The notes beneath the pieces are model-generated. The model worked only from the letters and a program-made list of their open reading frames with translations. It made no database searches and was not told the origin of the DNA. From NCBI RefSeq assembly GCF_017356245.1, contig NZ_JAFMZZ010000001.1:3595201-3659200 (forward strand): a DNA stretch of 64,000 nt, given 5' to 3'. The DNA is from Bordetella petrii. GTDB taxonomy: Bacteria; Pseudomonadota; Gammaproteobacteria; Burkholderiales; Burkholderiaceae_B. Position 1 is the first letter of the stretch. Each line of letters opens with the position of its first letter. The position numbers and the translations under genes are program-made. This document shows positions 48,115 through 57,632 of this stretch, in pieces.

Positions 48115-48483
48115 ATGCCTACACGCCGCATCATCCTTTCCGGACTGGCGCTGGATGCCCGCATCGGCATTCTCGAACACGAGCGCAGGGCCACCCAGCC
48201 GCTGCACATCGATGCCGAGTTCGACGTGGACATCACCCGCAGCGTCGATGACCACGACATCCACAGCGTGCTCGACTACCGGCGGCTGCGCGAGGCCATT
48301 GTCGAAGAATGCACCCAGGCGCACGTGAACCTGATCGAAACGCTGACCGAACGGGTCGCGGCCCGCCTGCTGCGCGATTTCGACGAGGTACGCGCGCTGC
48401 GGCTGCGCATCAGCAAGCCCATGGCGTTCTCGGACTGCGCCGCAGTGGGCGTGGAAATCCAGCTCAATCGCCAGGCCGGCTGA
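48115..48483 (+). CDS. folB: Dihydroneopterin aldolase
   Basis: 122 residues from the ATG at 48115. The sequence [35 protein letters not shown] matches FolB (G-I-x-x-x-E near the N-terminus), as does [35 protein letters not shown], carrying the pterin-anchoring Glu. The C-terminal [10 protein letters not shown] supplies the catalytic Lys. It cleaves dihydroneopterin to the hydroxymethyl-pterin in folate synthesis. ttcA follows after eight bases. Confidence 0.93.
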   Translation: MPTRRIILSGLALDARIGILEHERRATQPLHIDAEFDVDITRSVDDHDIHSVLDYRRLREAIVEECTQAHVNLIETLTERVAARLLRDFDEVRALRLRISKPMAFSDCAAVGVEIQLNRQAG

Positions 48484-48491
48484 CTCTGACC

Positions 48492-49466
48492 ATGCAAGAC
48501 CTTATCGACACCCCCATCGCCGCGCGCACGCCGGCCGAAGAAAAAATCCGCCACGAAGGCAACAAGCTGTCCAAGCGGCTGGCGCGCGAAACCACCCGCG
48601 CCATCGCCGACTACAACATGATCGAAGCGGGCGACCGGGTCATGGTGTGCCTGTCGGGCGGCAAGGATTCCTACGCGCTGCTGGACATCCTGCTCAGCCT
48701 GCGCAAGCGCGCGCCGTTCTCGTTCGACATCGTGGCGGTCAACCTGGACCAGAAGCAGCCCGGCTTTCCGCCCGATGTGCTGCCCGCCTACCTGACGTCG
48801 CTGGGCGTGCCTTTCCATATCGAGACGCAGGACACGTATTCGATCGTGACCCGCGTGATACCCGAAGGCAAGACCATGTGCTCGCTGTGCTCGCGGCTGC
48901 GGCGCGGCATTCTGTACCGCGTGGCGGGCGAACTGGGCGCCACCAAGATCGCCCTGGGCCACCACCGCGACGACATCCTGGCCACGTTCTTCCTGAACCT
49001 GTTCTACGGCGGCAAGGCCAAGGCCATGCCGCCCAAGCTGGTCTCGGACGACGGCCGCCACACCGTGATCCGGCCGCTGGCCTACGTGCCCGAACACGAC
49101 CTGGTGGCGTATGCCCGGTTCAAGCAGTTTCCGATCATTCCGTGCAATCTGTGCGGCTCGCAGGAAAACCTGAAGCGCCAGGAAGTGGCGCGCATGATCC
49201 GCGACTGGGACCGCCAGCACCCGGGCCGTTCCTGGAACGTATTCAATGCCCTGTCGCGCGTCGTGCCATCGCACCTGATGGACCGCGACCTGTTCGACTT
49301 CGCGGGGCTGAAGCCGTCGGGCGTGCCGGACGCCAACGGCGACACGGCGTTCGATCCGGTCGATCCGGAAGATCCGCAAGCCGAAGCGGGCGGCGCCTGT
49401 GCCGACGGCCCTGCCGGCGGCGACTCGGCCATGACGGAACAGAAAGTGGTGTTTGCCAGACTGTAG
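48492..49466 (+). CDS. ttcA: tRNA 2-thiocytidine(32) synthetase TtcA
   Basis: 324 residues. The PP-loop is [18 protein letters not shown]. The cysteine pairs are [12 protein letters not shown] and [12 protein letters not shown], which ligate the 4Fe-4S cluster, and [19 protein letters not shown] is also a family signature. It installs the 2-thio group on cytidine 32 of certain tRNAs. The last 40 residues or so are a low-complexity Asp/Glu/Pro/Gly-rich tail beyond the usual end. A twin-hairpin repeat lies about 32 bp downstream. Confidence 0.95.
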   Translation: MQDLIDTPIAARTPAEEKIRHEGNKLSKRLARETTRAIADYNMIEAGDRVMVCLSGGKDSYALLDILLSLRKRAPFSFDIVAVNLDQKQPGFPPDVLPAYLTSLGVPFHIETQDTYSIVTRVIPEGKTMCSLCSRLRRGILYRVAGELGATKIALGHHRDDILATFFLNLFYGGKAKAMPPKLVSDDGRHTVIRPLAYVPEHDLVAYARFKQFPIIPCNLCGSQENLKRQEVARMIRDWDRQHPGRSWNVFNALSRVVPSHLMDRDLFDFAGLKPSGVPDANGDTAFDPVDPEDPQAEAGGACADGPAGGDSAMTEQKVVFARL

Positions 49467-49498
49467 GCCCGCGGCCGCCAGCTGCCTGGCCGGGGCCA

Positions 49499-49585
49499 GG
49501 TGCCTGACTCCGAAGGTGTCAGACACCGTGCTGTTGAAACAGTCGTTGCACACTTCGGTGTCTGACACCTTCGGGGTCAGACACC
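49499..49585. repeat. Twin-hairpin dispersed repeat, copy 5
   Basis: Left hairpin 49499-49527 (GGTGCCTGAC / GTCAGACACC, one mismatch), a 29-nt core 49528-49556, and right hairpin 49557-49585 (GGTGTCTGAC / GTCAGACACC). The core's reverse complement begins GAAGTGTGC and contains GACTGT and TCAACAGC, matching copy 2 in the opposite orientation. CCA precedes and TGGCAA follows. It lies between ttcA and the convergent dehydrogenase gene. Confidence 0.93.
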
Positions 49586-49597
49586 TGGCAATACCGC

Positions 49598-50569
49598 CTA
49601 CGCGTTCAGCACGCGCACTGGCTGGCCTGCCATCCAGGCTTTTACGGCCTCGAGCGCGCTGCGGTAGAACGCGGTGAAGTTCTCGGGGCTGACATAGCCC
49701 AGGTGCGGCGTCAGCACCACGTTGTCGAGCGCCCGCAGCGTGTCGGTGGGCGGCAGCGGCTCTTCGGCGTAGACATCCAGGCCGGCGCCGGCGATGCGCC
49801 CCTTGCGCAGGGCGTCCAGCAGCGCGGGCTGGTCCACCAGCCCGGCGCGCGAGGTGTTCACCAGGAAGGCCGTGGGCTTCATGGCGGCCAGCGCGGCGGC
49901 GTCCACCACATTGCGCGTACGGTCGCTGAGGATCAGGTGCACGCTGATGACATCGGCATTGGCGAACAGTTCGTGCTTGGGCACGAATTCCACGCCCGCG
50001 GCCTCGGCCCGCTCGGCCGTCAGGTTGGGGCTCCAGGCCTGCACCTGCATGCCGAAGGCCTTGCCCACCTGGGCCACCGCCGTGCCCAGCTTGCCCAACC
50101 CCAGCACGCCCAGGCACTTGCCGGCCAGCGGCTGCGGCATGCCGGTTTGCCACAGCCCGCGGCGCATGTTGGCGTCTTCGGTGACCAGGTTCTTGAACAA
50201 CGCCAGGATGTGCGCCCAGGCCAGTTCGGCCGTGGCGGTGTTGGCATCGGCGCTGCCCGGCGCTCCGCACACCACGATGCCCTGGCGCGTGCAGGCGTCC
50301 ATGTCGATGGCCAGGTTGCGCAGGCCGGTGGTGACCAGCAGGCGCAGCCTGGGCAAGGCCTCGACCAGCTGCGCCGGAAACGGCGTGCGCTCGCGCATGG
50401 CCACGATGACATCAAACGGTTGCAGGGCGCCGGCGCGCTCGCCTTCGGGCAGGTAATCGCGAAACGACTGCACCTGGACCCGCGGGCCCAGCGCGGCCCA
50501 GTCGGCGTAGCGCTCGGCCACGCCGTGGTAGTCGTCGAGCAGGGCAACCTTGATGACATCGGTGTTCAT
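49598..50569 (-). CDS. D-2-hydroxyacid dehydrogenase family protein
   Basis: 323 residues. The NAD-binding fold reads LGVLGLGKLGTAVAQVGKAFGMQVQAWSPNLTAERA, and the catalytic triad region includes FLVNTSRAGLVDQPALLDAL (Arg), an Asp-Glu pair in GLDVYAEEPLP, and the catalytic His in NVVLTPHLGYVSPEN. It is related to phosphoglycerate and glycerate dehydrogenases; the substrate is uncertain. Its start is 13 bp from the dsbC stop, so the two are likely co-transcribed. Confidence 0.92.
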   Translation of the reverse strand: MNTDVIKVALLDDYHGVAERYADWAALGPRVQVQSFRDYLPEGERAGALQPFDVIVAMRERTPFPAQLVEALPRLRLLVTTGLRNLAIDMDACTRQGIVVCGAPGSADANTATAELAWAHILALFKNLVTEDANMRRGLWQTGMPQPLAGKCLGVLGLGKLGTAVAQVGKAFGMQVQAWSPNLTAERAEAAGVEFVPKHELFANADVISVHLILSDRTRNVVDAAALAAMKPTAFLVNTSRAGLVDQPALLDALRKGRIAGAGLDVYAEEPLPPTDTLRALDNVVLTPHLGYVSPENFTAFYRSALEAVKAWMAGQPVRVLNA

Positions 50570-50582
50570 GAAGAGGCTCCGG

Positions 50583-51389
50583 TCATTGGCCCAGGCGGGC
50601 CTGGATCATTTCGAGCGGGGCGGCGCCATTCAGGCGGGTGCCGTCCTGGAAGAAGATCGCGGGGGTGCCGCGCACCATCAGCTTCTGGCCCAGCGCCAGC
50701 ACCTGCTGGATGGGCGCGTCGCACTCGGCGGTGGCCGGCGCCTTGCCGCGCTGCATCCAGTCTTCCCAGGCCTGGGCGGGATCTTTGGCGCACCAGACAT
50801 CGCGCGACTTGGTTTTCGAATCGGGCGCCAGGATGGGATACAGGAAGGTGTAGATGGTGAGATTGCTCTCGTTCTGCAGCGTCTTGTGCAATTGCTTGCA
50901 GTAGCCGCAGTTGGGGTCTTCGAAGATGGCCATCTTGCGCGAGCCATCGCCGCGCACCTGCTTGACGGCCAGGTCGAGCGGCAGCTGGTCGAAGGAGACC
51001 GAGCCGAGTTTTTCCTGGCGTTCGCGGGTGACGTCGCGGCGCGTCATGGCGTCGATGAGCGGGCCCTCCATGACCCAGGTGACCTTTTCATCGGTATAGA
51101 CCAGGTCGCCGCCCAGCTGGACTTCGAAAATGCCATAGGGCGTGCGGCGCACGGCGGTCACGCTGAGTTCGGTGAAGCGCTGCGCGAAGCGTTCCTTGAC
51201 GGCCTGGGCAGCCGGATCGGACACCGATTCGGTGGAATACGACTTGCCGGCCGGCGCCTTCGAGCCTGGCACCGTGGAATAGACCTGGTCTTGCCTGGCG
51301 GGCGCCTGCTGGGCCCAGGCGCCCCATGCCAGGGCAAGCCCCGCCACGCACAGCGCGCGGGCCAACAGGGCGGAAAAGCGGAAATTCAT
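50583..51389 (-). CDS. dsbC: Thiol:disulfide isomerase DsbC/DsbG family
   Basis: 268 residues. The signal peptide is MNFRFSALLARALCVAGLALAWGAWAQQ. The N-terminal dimerisation domain (FTELSVTAVRRTPYGIFEVQLGGDLVYTDEKVTWVMEG) precedes the thioredoxin fold with C161-G-Y-C164 in FEDPNCGYCKQLHK and the cis-Pro in VRGTPAIFFQDG. CGYC is the DsbC motif. It isomerises wrong disulfides in the periplasm. Length is somewhat above E. coli DsbC (236). It follows the UbiH-type gene by 19 bp. Confidence 0.92.
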   Translation of the reverse strand: MNFRFSALLARALCVAGLALAWGAWAQQAPARQDQVYSTVPGSKAPAGKSYSTESVSDPAAQAVKERFAQRFTELSVTAVRRTPYGIFEVQLGGDLVYTDEKVTWVMEGPLIDAMTRRDVTRERQEKLGSVSFDQLPLDLAVKQVRGDGSRKMAIFEDPNCGYCKQLHKTLQNESNLTIYTFLYPILAPDSKTKSRDVWCAKDPAQAWEDWMQRGKAPATAECDAPIQQVLALGQKLMVRGTPAIFFQDGTRLNGAAPLEMIQARLGQ

Positions 51390-51408
51390 CAGTGCTCCTT
51401 GGGGCGGG

Positions 51409-52578
51409 CTAGTTGCGCGAGGCCCCGTCGATCAAGTGGCGTTTCAGGAAAGGGGAAGCGTCGACCCATTGCATGCCGGCATTGCGCAGCCAGGCCAGCG
51501 GCGCGGCACGTGTGCCGAACAGACGATACAGGCCATCGGTGGCCAGGCGCATGGCGAATACCGATTCGGCGCGGGCCCGTTGATAGCGGCGCAGCACGCG
51601 GGCATCGCCGGCCGTGCGGTAGGGTTCGCGGCCGGCCACCGCGCGGGCCAGGGCTTCGACATCGCCCAGGCCCAGATTGAGCCCCTGCCCGGCCAGCGGG
51701 TGCACGCGATGCGCCGCATCGCCCGCCAGCGCGATGCCGGGGGCCGTCATGCGGGCCTGGTCGAGGGTAAGCGGAAAGCCGTGCAGCTTGCTGCGCATGC
51801 GCAACCGGCCCAGGCGCCCCTGGGCGGCATGCGCCAGCAGCTGCTCGAGCTGCGCCGCCTGGGCCTCGGGGGCCAGGGCCTGCAAGGACTGGGCCTGCGC
51901 GTTGCGCATGGACCAGACCATCGACACCTGCGGCCCGGCCGAAGTATCGGGCAGGGGCAGCAGGGCCAGCACGCCGTCGTCGCGGAACCACTGGAAGGCG
52001 GTGCCATGATGCGCGAGCTCGGCGTCCAGGTGCGCCACCAGGCCGGTGTCCTGGTAGGGCACCGAGGTATGCGGGATGCCGGCGGCCGTGCGCAGCGGCG
52101 AGGCCGCGCCATCGGCGCCGACGAACAGTTCGGCCCGCAACCATTCGCCCGAGCTGGTTTCCACCGCGCCATCGCGATAGCCCACGCAGCGTTCGGGCAG
52201 CCAGGGAATGCCGAACATGCGCACGGCCTGCATCAGCACGCGTTCGATTTCGCCGGACTCGACGATCCAGGCCAGCTGCGGCTGGGCGGCCTGCCAGGCG
52301 GTCAGGTCGACCCGGCCATCGGCGTCGCCGTGGATTTCCATGGCCTGCACGGGCATGATGCGCGCCGCGGGCATGGCATCCCAGACACCCAGCTCGGCCA
52401 GAAAGCGCTGGCTGGCCGGCGAAATGGCGTAGACCCTCGGGTGGTAGGCGTCGGGATCGGCGGCGGGCACGGTGGCGGCGGGCGCCAGCAGGGCCACCCG
52501 CTGCCCGCGCCGCGCCAGGGCCAGCGCGCTGGCCAGGCCGACGATGCCGGCTCCGCAGACGACGATCTGGTGAGTCAT
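51409..52578 (-). CDS. FAD-dependent monooxygenase, UbiH/UbiF family
   Basis: 389 residues from the ATG at 52578. The FAD dinucleotide site is IVVCGAGIVGLASALALARRG; ELFVGADGAASPLRTAAG is the D-G motif; and IALAGDAAHRVHPLAGQGLNLGLGDVEAL is the G-D-A-A-H-x-x-x-P motif. It hydroxylates an aromatic ring, most likely in ubiquinone biosynthesis. Its start overlaps the mltA stop by four bases. The exact position hydroxylated is not deducible. Confidence 0.9.
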   Translation of the reverse strand: MTHQIVVCGAGIVGLASALALARRGQRVALLAPAATVPAADPDAYHPRVYAISPASQRFLAELGVWDAMPAARIMPVQAMEIHGDADGRVDLTAWQAAQPQLAWIVESGEIERVLMQAVRMFGIPWLPERCVGYRDGAVETSSGEWLRAELFVGADGAASPLRTAAGIPHTSVPYQDTGLVAHLDAELAHHGTAFQWFRDDGVLALLPLPDTSAGPQVSMVWSMRNAQAQSLQALAPEAQAAQLEQLLAHAAQGRLGRLRMRSKLHGFPLTLDQARMTAPGIALAGDAAHRVHPLAGQGLNLGLGDVEALARAVAGREPYRTAGDARVLRRYQRARAESVFAMRLATDGLYRLFGTRAAPLAWLRNAGMQWVDASPFLKRHLIDGASRN

Positions 52579-53867
52579 CGCGCGCTGGGCTCCCCGGCCT
52601 GCTTGGGCCACAGCACCCACATCTGGCCGCGCTGCTTCATGCGGCCGGCCAGGGCGCCGGCCTCTTCGCCATAGCCCCAGTAGAAGTCGGCACGCGCCGC
52701 GCCGCGGATGGCCGTGCCCGTGTCCTGGGCGAACACCAGGCGCTGCAGCGGCCGGTCGGATGCCGGCCAGGTGGTGGCCAGGTACACGGGCGTGCCCAGC
52801 GGCACGAAACCGGTATCCACGGCAATGGCGCGGCGCGGCGCCAGCGGAATGCCGTAGGCGCCCTTGGGCCCCAGTTCGGGATCGACCACGGCCTCTTCGC
52901 GGAAGAACACCACGGCCGGATTGGCGTTGAGCATTTCGGGCACCCGGCCCGGGTTGCGCTGCGCCCAGGCGCGGATGTTCTGCATCGAGGCCTGGTCGGC
53001 GCGCAGCTCGCCCTGCGCGATCAGCCAGCGGCCGATCGATGCATACGGCTGGCCGTTGTGGTCGGCGTAGGCCAACCGGATGGTGGTGCCGGCGTCGGGG
53101 CCGTCGGTCAAGAGCACGCGGCCCGAGCCCTGCACCTGCAGGAAGAAGTTGTCGACCGGGTTGTCGATCCAGACGATGGCCGGCGGCCGCTGGCCCGAGG
53201 ATTCGATGGCGGCGCGGGTGTCGTACGGCACTACGCGCTTGCCCACCAGCTTGCCGCGCACCCGCTTGCCCGCCAGTTCGGGATACACCGCCCCCAGGTC
53301 GATGGTGAGCAGGTCGTCGGGCACGGCATACAGCGGCCATTGGTAGGCCCCGCCCTGCCGGCGCGAGCCGCGCACCAGCGGTTCGTAATAGCCGGTGACC
53401 GTATTGGCGGCCGGACGGTTGTCGGCGCCGTTCAGGCGCCACGGCTGCAGGTATGTTTGCAGGAACTGGCGCACGGCGGCGGCGTCGGCGGGCGCGCGGG
53501 CGGGGTCGGCCGCCGCCGCGCAGACCGGCTGCCAGGCGCGCGGCGTGGCGCGCGCCGGCGCCGCCAGGTTGCCGCTGGTGGGCCGCATCAGGCCCTTGCA
53601 ATTGCGGATGAACAGCGGCCAGAACTGCGACAGGTCGTCGCCCGACCAGCCCGGCAGGTCGGCCCAATTGGCCCGCTGGAAGCGGCCGCCCAGCGTGCGC
53701 GCGGGGGTGTCGCGCAGGGCCGACAGCGGCGGCACCACCAGCGGCCCCGTGACGGAGGGCGCGGCGGCGCCGGGCTGGCCCGGCTGCCCGGACTCGGGCG
53801 GGACTTCGGACAGGCTGCATGCCGCCAGCAGCGGCGGCAGGCACAACAGGCTAAGGAAACGCTTCAT
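52575..53867 (-). CDS. mltA: Membrane-bound lytic murein transglycosylase A
   Basis: 430 residues. The lipoprotein signal peptide MKRFLSLLCLPPLLAACSLSE has the lipobox L-A-A-C. The MltA domain includes VTGYYEPLVRGSRRQGGAYQWPLYAVP, the QVQGSGRVLL segment, and the C-terminal 3D domain with AVDTGFVPLGTPVYLATTW and FAQDTGTAIRGAARADFYWGYG, which carries its three conserved Asp. It cleaves peptidoglycan to 1,6-anhydromuropeptides from the outer-membrane inner leaflet. The stop overlaps the UbiH-type gene. Confidence 0.95.
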   Translation of the reverse strand: MKRFLSLLCLPPLLAACSLSEVPPESGQPGQPGAAAPSVTGPLVVPPLSALRDTPARTLGGRFQRANWADLPGWSGDDLSQFWPLFIRNCKGLMRPTSGNLAAPARATPRAWQPVCAAAADPARAPADAAAVRQFLQTYLQPWRLNGADNRPAANTVTGYYEPLVRGSRRQGGAYQWPLYAVPDDLLTIDLGAVYPELAGKRVRGKLVGKRVVPYDTRAAIESSGQRPPAIVWIDNPVDNFFLQVQGSGRVLLTDGPDAGTTIRLAYADHNGQPYASIGRWLIAQGELRADQASMQNIRAWAQRNPGRVPEMLNANPAVVFFREEAVVDPELGPKGAYGIPLAPRRAIAVDTGFVPLGTPVYLATTWPASDRPLQRLVFAQDTGTAIRGAARADFYWGYGEEAGALAGRMKQRGQMWVLWPKQAGEPSAR

Positions 53868-53901
53868 AAACCGTGACAGGGAAAAAGCGGCATGCCGGGC
53901 A

Positions 53902-54276
53902 TCAGTGCAGGGTGCGCGGCATGGCCAGCAGGAATTCGGTAATGGGCACCTCGAACGGGATGCCGTTCTCGCCCACGCAATGGTAAGTGCCGCGCATGGT
54001 GCCCACAGGCGTGTTCAGCGGACAGCCGCTGGTGTATTCGAAGGTTTCGCCGGGCGCCAGCAGCGGCTGCTGGCCCACCACGCCCAGGCCGCGCACTTCC
54101 TGGACGCGCTGGTTGCCGTCGGTGATGATCCAGTGGCGGCTGATGACCTGCGCGGGATGCTCGCCCGTATTGGTGATGCGCACGGTATAGGCGAACACAT
54201 ACTGCTGTTCGGCGGGATCGGACTGCTCGGGCACGAAGCGCGGAGCGACGGTGACGGTCAGGTCGTACGGTTTCAA
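53902..54276 (-). CDS. apaG: ApaG domain protein
   Basis: 124 residues from TTG at 54276 ((M)KPYDLTVTVAPRFVPEQSDP), which reproduces the usual family N-terminus and length (E. coli 125). An ATG at 54348 would add 24 low-complexity residues. The fibronectin-like fold holds YVFAYTVRITNTGEHPAQVISRHWIITDG, the GVVGQQPLLAPGETFEYTSGCPL signature and MRGTYHCVGENGIPFEVPI. The biochemical role is not settled; mutants are affected in cobalt/magnesium handling. Divergent from rpe. Confidence 0.88.
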   Translation of the reverse strand: MKPYDLTVTVAPRFVPEQSDPAEQQYVFAYTVRITNTGEHPAQVISRHWIITDGNQRVQEVRGLGVVGQQPLLAPGETFEYTSGCPLNTPVGTMRGTYHCVGENGIPFEVPITEFLLAMPRTLH

Positions 54277-54404
54277 GGGCCTTTCCCGGTGGGCACTGGG
54301 CGGTTGAGCGGCGTGCCGCGCGGCCGGCGGGGCCGGGCCAGGCGGCATTCAGGTGCGGCAAACTACAATAATGGCACATTATGCCCGCGGAAACCCCGAT
54401 CATC

Positions 54405-55112
54405 ATGCCCACTGCAGCCCCGGCCGCCACCCGCATCGCCCCCAGCATCCTGTCCGCGGACTTCGCCCGCCTGGGCGAAGAGGTGCGCAACGTCGTCGCC
54501 GCCGGCGCCGACTGGATCCATTTCGACGTCATGGACAACCATTACGTGCCCAATCTGACCATCGGGCCGATGGTATGCGCCGCGATCCGGCCGCACGTGC
54601 AGGTGCCCATCGACGTGCACCTGATGGTCGAGCCGGTGGACGAACTGGTGCCGCAATTCGCCAAGGCGGGCGCCAACATCATTACCTTCCACCCCGAGGC
54701 CTCGCGCCACGTGCATCGCACCCTGTCGCTGATCCGCGACCACGGCTGCAAGGCCGGGCTGGCATTCAACCCGGCCAGCCCGCTCGACGCCATGGATCAC
54801 GTCATGGACCTGCTGGACGTGGTGCTGCTGATGTCGGTGAACCCGGGCTTCGGCGGCCAGAGCTTCATTCCGGCCACGCTGCACAAGCTGCGCGACGCCC
54901 GCGCGCGCATCGACCGCTGGATGCAGGCGGGCGGCCAGCCCATCCTGCTCGAGGTCGACGGCGGCGTCAAAGTCGACAATATCGCGCAGATCCGTGCGGC
55001 GGGCGCCGACACGTTCGTGGCCGGCTCGGCCATTTTCGGCCAGCCCGACTACGCGGCGGTCATCCAGTCCTTGCGCGGCGAGATCGCCAAGGCCGGAACC
55101 CTGTCCGCCTGA
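54405..55112 (+). CDS. rpe: Ribulose-phosphate 3-epimerase
   Basis: 235 residues from the ATG at 54405 ([27 protein letters not shown]); an ATG at 54381 is possible but lies against a TACAAT (54363-54368) that may be the -10 box. Signatures are [19 protein letters not shown] (metal His and Asp), [15 protein letters not shown], and [14 protein letters not shown] with EVDGGV. It interconverts ribulose 5-phosphate and xylulose 5-phosphate in the pentose phosphate pathway. gph follows after seven bases. Confidence 0.95.
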   Translation: MPTAAPAATRIAPSILSADFARLGEEVRNVVAAGADWIHFDVMDNHYVPNLTIGPMVCAAIRPHVQVPIDVHLMVEPVDELVPQFAKAGANIITFHPEASRHVHRTLSLIRDHGCKAGLAFNPASPLDAMDHVMDLLDVVLLMSVNPGFGGQSFIPATLHKLRDARARIDRWMQAGGQPILLEVDGGVKVDNIAQIRAAGADTFVAGSAIFGQPDYAAVIQSLRGEIAKAGTLSA

Positions 55113-55119
55113 GGCCCCC

Positions 55120-55836
55120 ATGACCGCTTTCCACGCCGTGCTGCTCGACCTGGACGGAACCCTGCTCGACTCCATTCCCGACCTGGCCCACGCGGCCAAC
55201 GCCATGCGCATCGAACTCGGCATGACGGCCCTGCGCGAAGAAGTGGTGGCCACGTTCGTAGGCAAGGGGGTCGACAACCTGGTGCGCCGCGCCCTGGCCG
55301 GCTCGCTGCACGACGCCGACCCCGATCCGGCCCTGTTCGCCCGGGGGCGCGAATCGTTCTACCGGCACTACCACCTGGTCAACGGCGACAAGGCCACTGT
55401 GTTCGACGGCGTGATCGACGGGCTGAAAGCCATGCGCGACCAGGGCCTGAAGCTGGCCGTGGTTACCAACAAGCCCACGGAATTCACCCTGCCCCTGCTG
55501 CAGCGCACCGGCCTGGCCGGCTTTTTCCAGGAAGTGGTGTGCGGCGACACCTGCGCGCGCCGCAAGCCCGACCCCGACCAGATGCTGTACGTGTGCGAGC
55601 GCCTGGGCGTGTCTCCGGCCCAGGCGGTGGCCATCGGCGACTCCATCAACGACGCCCAGGCGGGCCGCGCCGCGGGCGTGCATGTGCTGGCCGTCCCGTA
55701 CGGTTACAACGAAGGCCAGGACGTGCACGGACTGGATGTCGATGGTATAGTTGGCAACATTGCCGAAGCGGCCCGGTGGATTGCCCTCTGGAACGCCGAC
55801 CGGCAATTTTCTTCATTGCACAAACCCGTCAAATGA
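55120..55836 (+). CDS. gph: Phosphoglycolate phosphatase
   Basis: 238 residues. The HAD motifs are LLDLDGTLLDSIPDL (nucleophile Asp), AVVTNKPTEFT (motif II), KPDPDQMLYVCERLG with the conserved Lys (III) and AIGDSINDAQAGRAAG (IV). It clears 2-phosphoglycolate, for example from oxidative DNA damage. Its TGA stop shares bases with the ATG of the trp leader peptide (ATGA), so terminating ribosomes may restart on the leader. Confidence 0.95.
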   Translation: MTAFHAVLLDLDGTLLDSIPDLAHAANAMRIELGMTALREEVVATFVGKGVDNLVRRALAGSLHDADPDPALFARGRESFYRHYHLVNGDKATVFDGVIDGLKAMRDQGLKLAVVTNKPTEFTLPLLQRTGLAGFFQEVVCGDTCARRKPDPDQMLYVCERLGVSPAQAVAIGDSINDAQAGRAAGVHVLAVPYGYNEGQDVHGLDVDGIVGNIAEAARWIALWNADRQFSSLHKPVK

Positions 55837-55907
55837 ACGCTCGCCCCTTGAACCAAATGCGCAACGCCTCGTGGCGTTGGTGGCGTTTGTCTTCCGGGTG
55901 GCGATGA
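55833..55907 (+). CDS. trpL: trp operon leader peptide
   Basis: A 24-codon open frame beginning ATGAACGCT at 55833, whose ATG overlaps the gph stop. Codons 14, 16, 17 and 23 are TGG, giving the run S-W-R-W-W-R and a last G-W-R. Four Trp in 24 residues directly before a terminator hairpin is the signature of attenuation control. No Shine-Dalgarno is visible, so translation probably depends on ribosomes finishing gph. Confidence 0.88.
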   Translation: MNARPLNQMRNASWRWWRLSSGWR

Positions 55908-56003
55908 TTCCCTTCCCGGCCCTGGACGCATCTGCCGCCTAGTGCCGAAGCTGTATGAAAAACAGCGCCAAAGCCCGGAACCGCAACTGGACCGGGCTTT
56001 TTT
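55892..56003 (+). terminator. trp attenuator (terminator and antiterminator elements)
   Basis: The terminator stem is AAGCCCGG (55971-55978) with CCGGGCTT (55992-55999) and a TTTTTT run ending at 56003. TTCCGGG (55892-55898), next to the last Trp codon, is complementary to CCCGGAA (55974-55980), the 5' arm of the terminator, and is the likely antiterminator partner. CCCGG at 55915-55919 can compete for the same bases. Ribosome stalling at codons 14-17 would favour read-through into trpE. Confidence 0.8.
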
Positions 56004-56047
56004 GTTGTGTGCCTGGTCCGTAGACCCAAAAAACCCACGAGACCCAC

Positions 56048-57568
56048 ATGACCGAAATCGAATTCAACGCACTGGCCGCCCAGGGGTACAACCGCATTCC
56101 GCTGGTAGCCGAGACCTACGCCGACCTGGACACGCCGCTGGCCATCTACCTGAAGCTGGCCCACAGCGGCCCGCAGGGCGGCCGCATGAGCTGCCTGATG
56201 GAGTCGGTGGTGGGCGGCGAACGCTTCGGCCGCTATTCGTTCATCGGCCTGCCGGCCCGCGTGGTGATCCGCGCCAGCGGCACCACCACCGAAGTGCTGC
56301 GCGATGGGCAGGTTGTCGAAACGCACGCCGGCGACCCCCTGGCATTCATCGAGCAGTACCAGGCCCGTTTCAAGGTGGCCCTGCGGCCCGGCATGCCGCG
56401 CTTCTGCGGCGGCCTGGCCGGCTACTTCGGCTACGACACCGTGCGGCACATCGAACCGCGCCTGGGGCCGGCGGTCAAGCCCTTTCCGGCGGGCATGGAC
56501 GGCGGCACGCCCGACATCATGCTGATGCACGTCGATGAACTGGTCATCGTCGACAACCTGGCCGGCCGCACCTACCTGATGGTGTATGCCGACCCCACCC
56601 AGCCCGAAGCGTACAGCCGCGCCCAGCGCCGCCTGCTGGAGCTGCGCGGCCGCCTGCGCCGCCCGGTGGACATTCCGTACAGCCACGCCAGCATGCAGAC
56701 CGACGAGCAGCGTGACTTCAAGAAAGAAGACTACCTGGCCGCCGTGCGCCGGGCCAAGGAATACATCGCCGCCGGCGACCTGATGCAGGTGCAGGTGGGC
56801 CAGGTGATTTCCAAGCCGTTCCGCGACGCCCCGCTGTCGCTGTACCGCGCGCTGCGCTCGCTGAACCCGTCGCCCTACATGTACTTCTGGAATTTCGGCG
56901 ACTTCCAGGTGGTGGGCTCGTCGCCCGAGATCCTGGTGCGCCAGGAACAGGTCAACGACAACGGCGCGGCCAAGTCGCAGGTCACCATCCGCCCCCTGGC
57001 CGGCACGCGCAAGCGCGGCTCGACGCCCGAGCAGGACCTGGCCCTGGCCGAAGAACTGCGCGCCGACCCCAAGGAAATCGCCGAGCACGTGATGCTGATC
57101 GACCTGGCGCGCAACGACGTGGGCCGGGTGGCCGAGGTGGGCTCGGTGAAGGTTACCGACACCATGACCATCGAGCGCTATTCCCATGTCATGCACCTGG
57201 TGTCGAACGTGGCCGGCAACCTGAATCCCGGCATGAGCAGCATGGACGTGCTGCGCGCGGCGTTCCCGGCCGGCACGCTGACCGGCGCCCCCAAGGTGCG
57301 GGCCATGGAAATCATCGACGAGCTCGAACCCGTGCGCCGCGGCATCTACGGCGGCGCGGCCGGCTACCTGAGCTACGGCGGCGAAATGGACGTGGCCATC
57401 GCCATCCGCACCGGCGTCATCAAGAACGGCATGCTGTATGTGCAGGCCGCCGCCGGCATCGTGGCCGACTCGAACCCCGAGCTCGAATGGGCCGAGACCG
57501 AGGCCAAGGCGCGCGCCGTGCTGCGCGCGGCCGAACAGGTGCAGCACGGCCTGGACGAGCCCATCTGA
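56048..57568 (+). CDS. trpE: Anthranilate synthase component I
   Basis: 506 residues. The N-terminal domain holds the Trp-binding feedback site ([20 protein letters not shown]). The chorismate-binding domain includes [45 protein letters not shown] and [26 protein letters not shown]. With TrpG it makes anthranilate from chorismate and glutamine. It is the first structural gene after the attenuator. Confidence 0.97.
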   Translation: MTEIEFNALAAQGYNRIPLVAETYADLDTPLAIYLKLAHSGPQGGRMSCLMESVVGGERFGRYSFIGLPARVVIRASGTTTEVLRDGQVVETHAGDPLAFIEQYQARFKVALRPGMPRFCGGLAGYFGYDTVRHIEPRLGPAVKPFPAGMDGGTPDIMLMHVDELVIVDNLAGRTYLMVYADPTQPEAYSRAQRRLLELRGRLRRPVDIPYSHASMQTDEQRDFKKEDYLAAVRRAKEYIAAGDLMQVQVGQVISKPFRDAPLSLYRALRSLNPSPYMYFWNFGDFQVVGSSPEILVRQEQVNDNGAAKSQVTIRPLAGTRKRGSTPEQDLALAEELRADPKEIAEHVMLIDLARNDVGRVAEVGSVKVTDTMTIERYSHVMHLVSNVAGNLNPGMSSMDVLRAAFPAGTLTGAPKVRAMEIIDELEPVRRGIYGGAAGYLSYGGEMDVAIAIRTGVIKNGMLYVQAAAGIVADSNPELEWAETEAKARAVLRAAEQVQHGLDEPI

Positions 57569-57632
57569 ACCCGCCGTCCCGTACCGCCACCCCGAACCCA
57601 GCGACCGCGCAACCCATTTACGCAGGTGCCCC

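Noticed and set aside
51409..53844. 811-codon frame spanning the UbiH-type gene and part of mltA
   Set aside because: Only the part from the ATG at 52578 resembles a protein family; the upstream part is an out-of-frame shadow of mltA, not a fusion.
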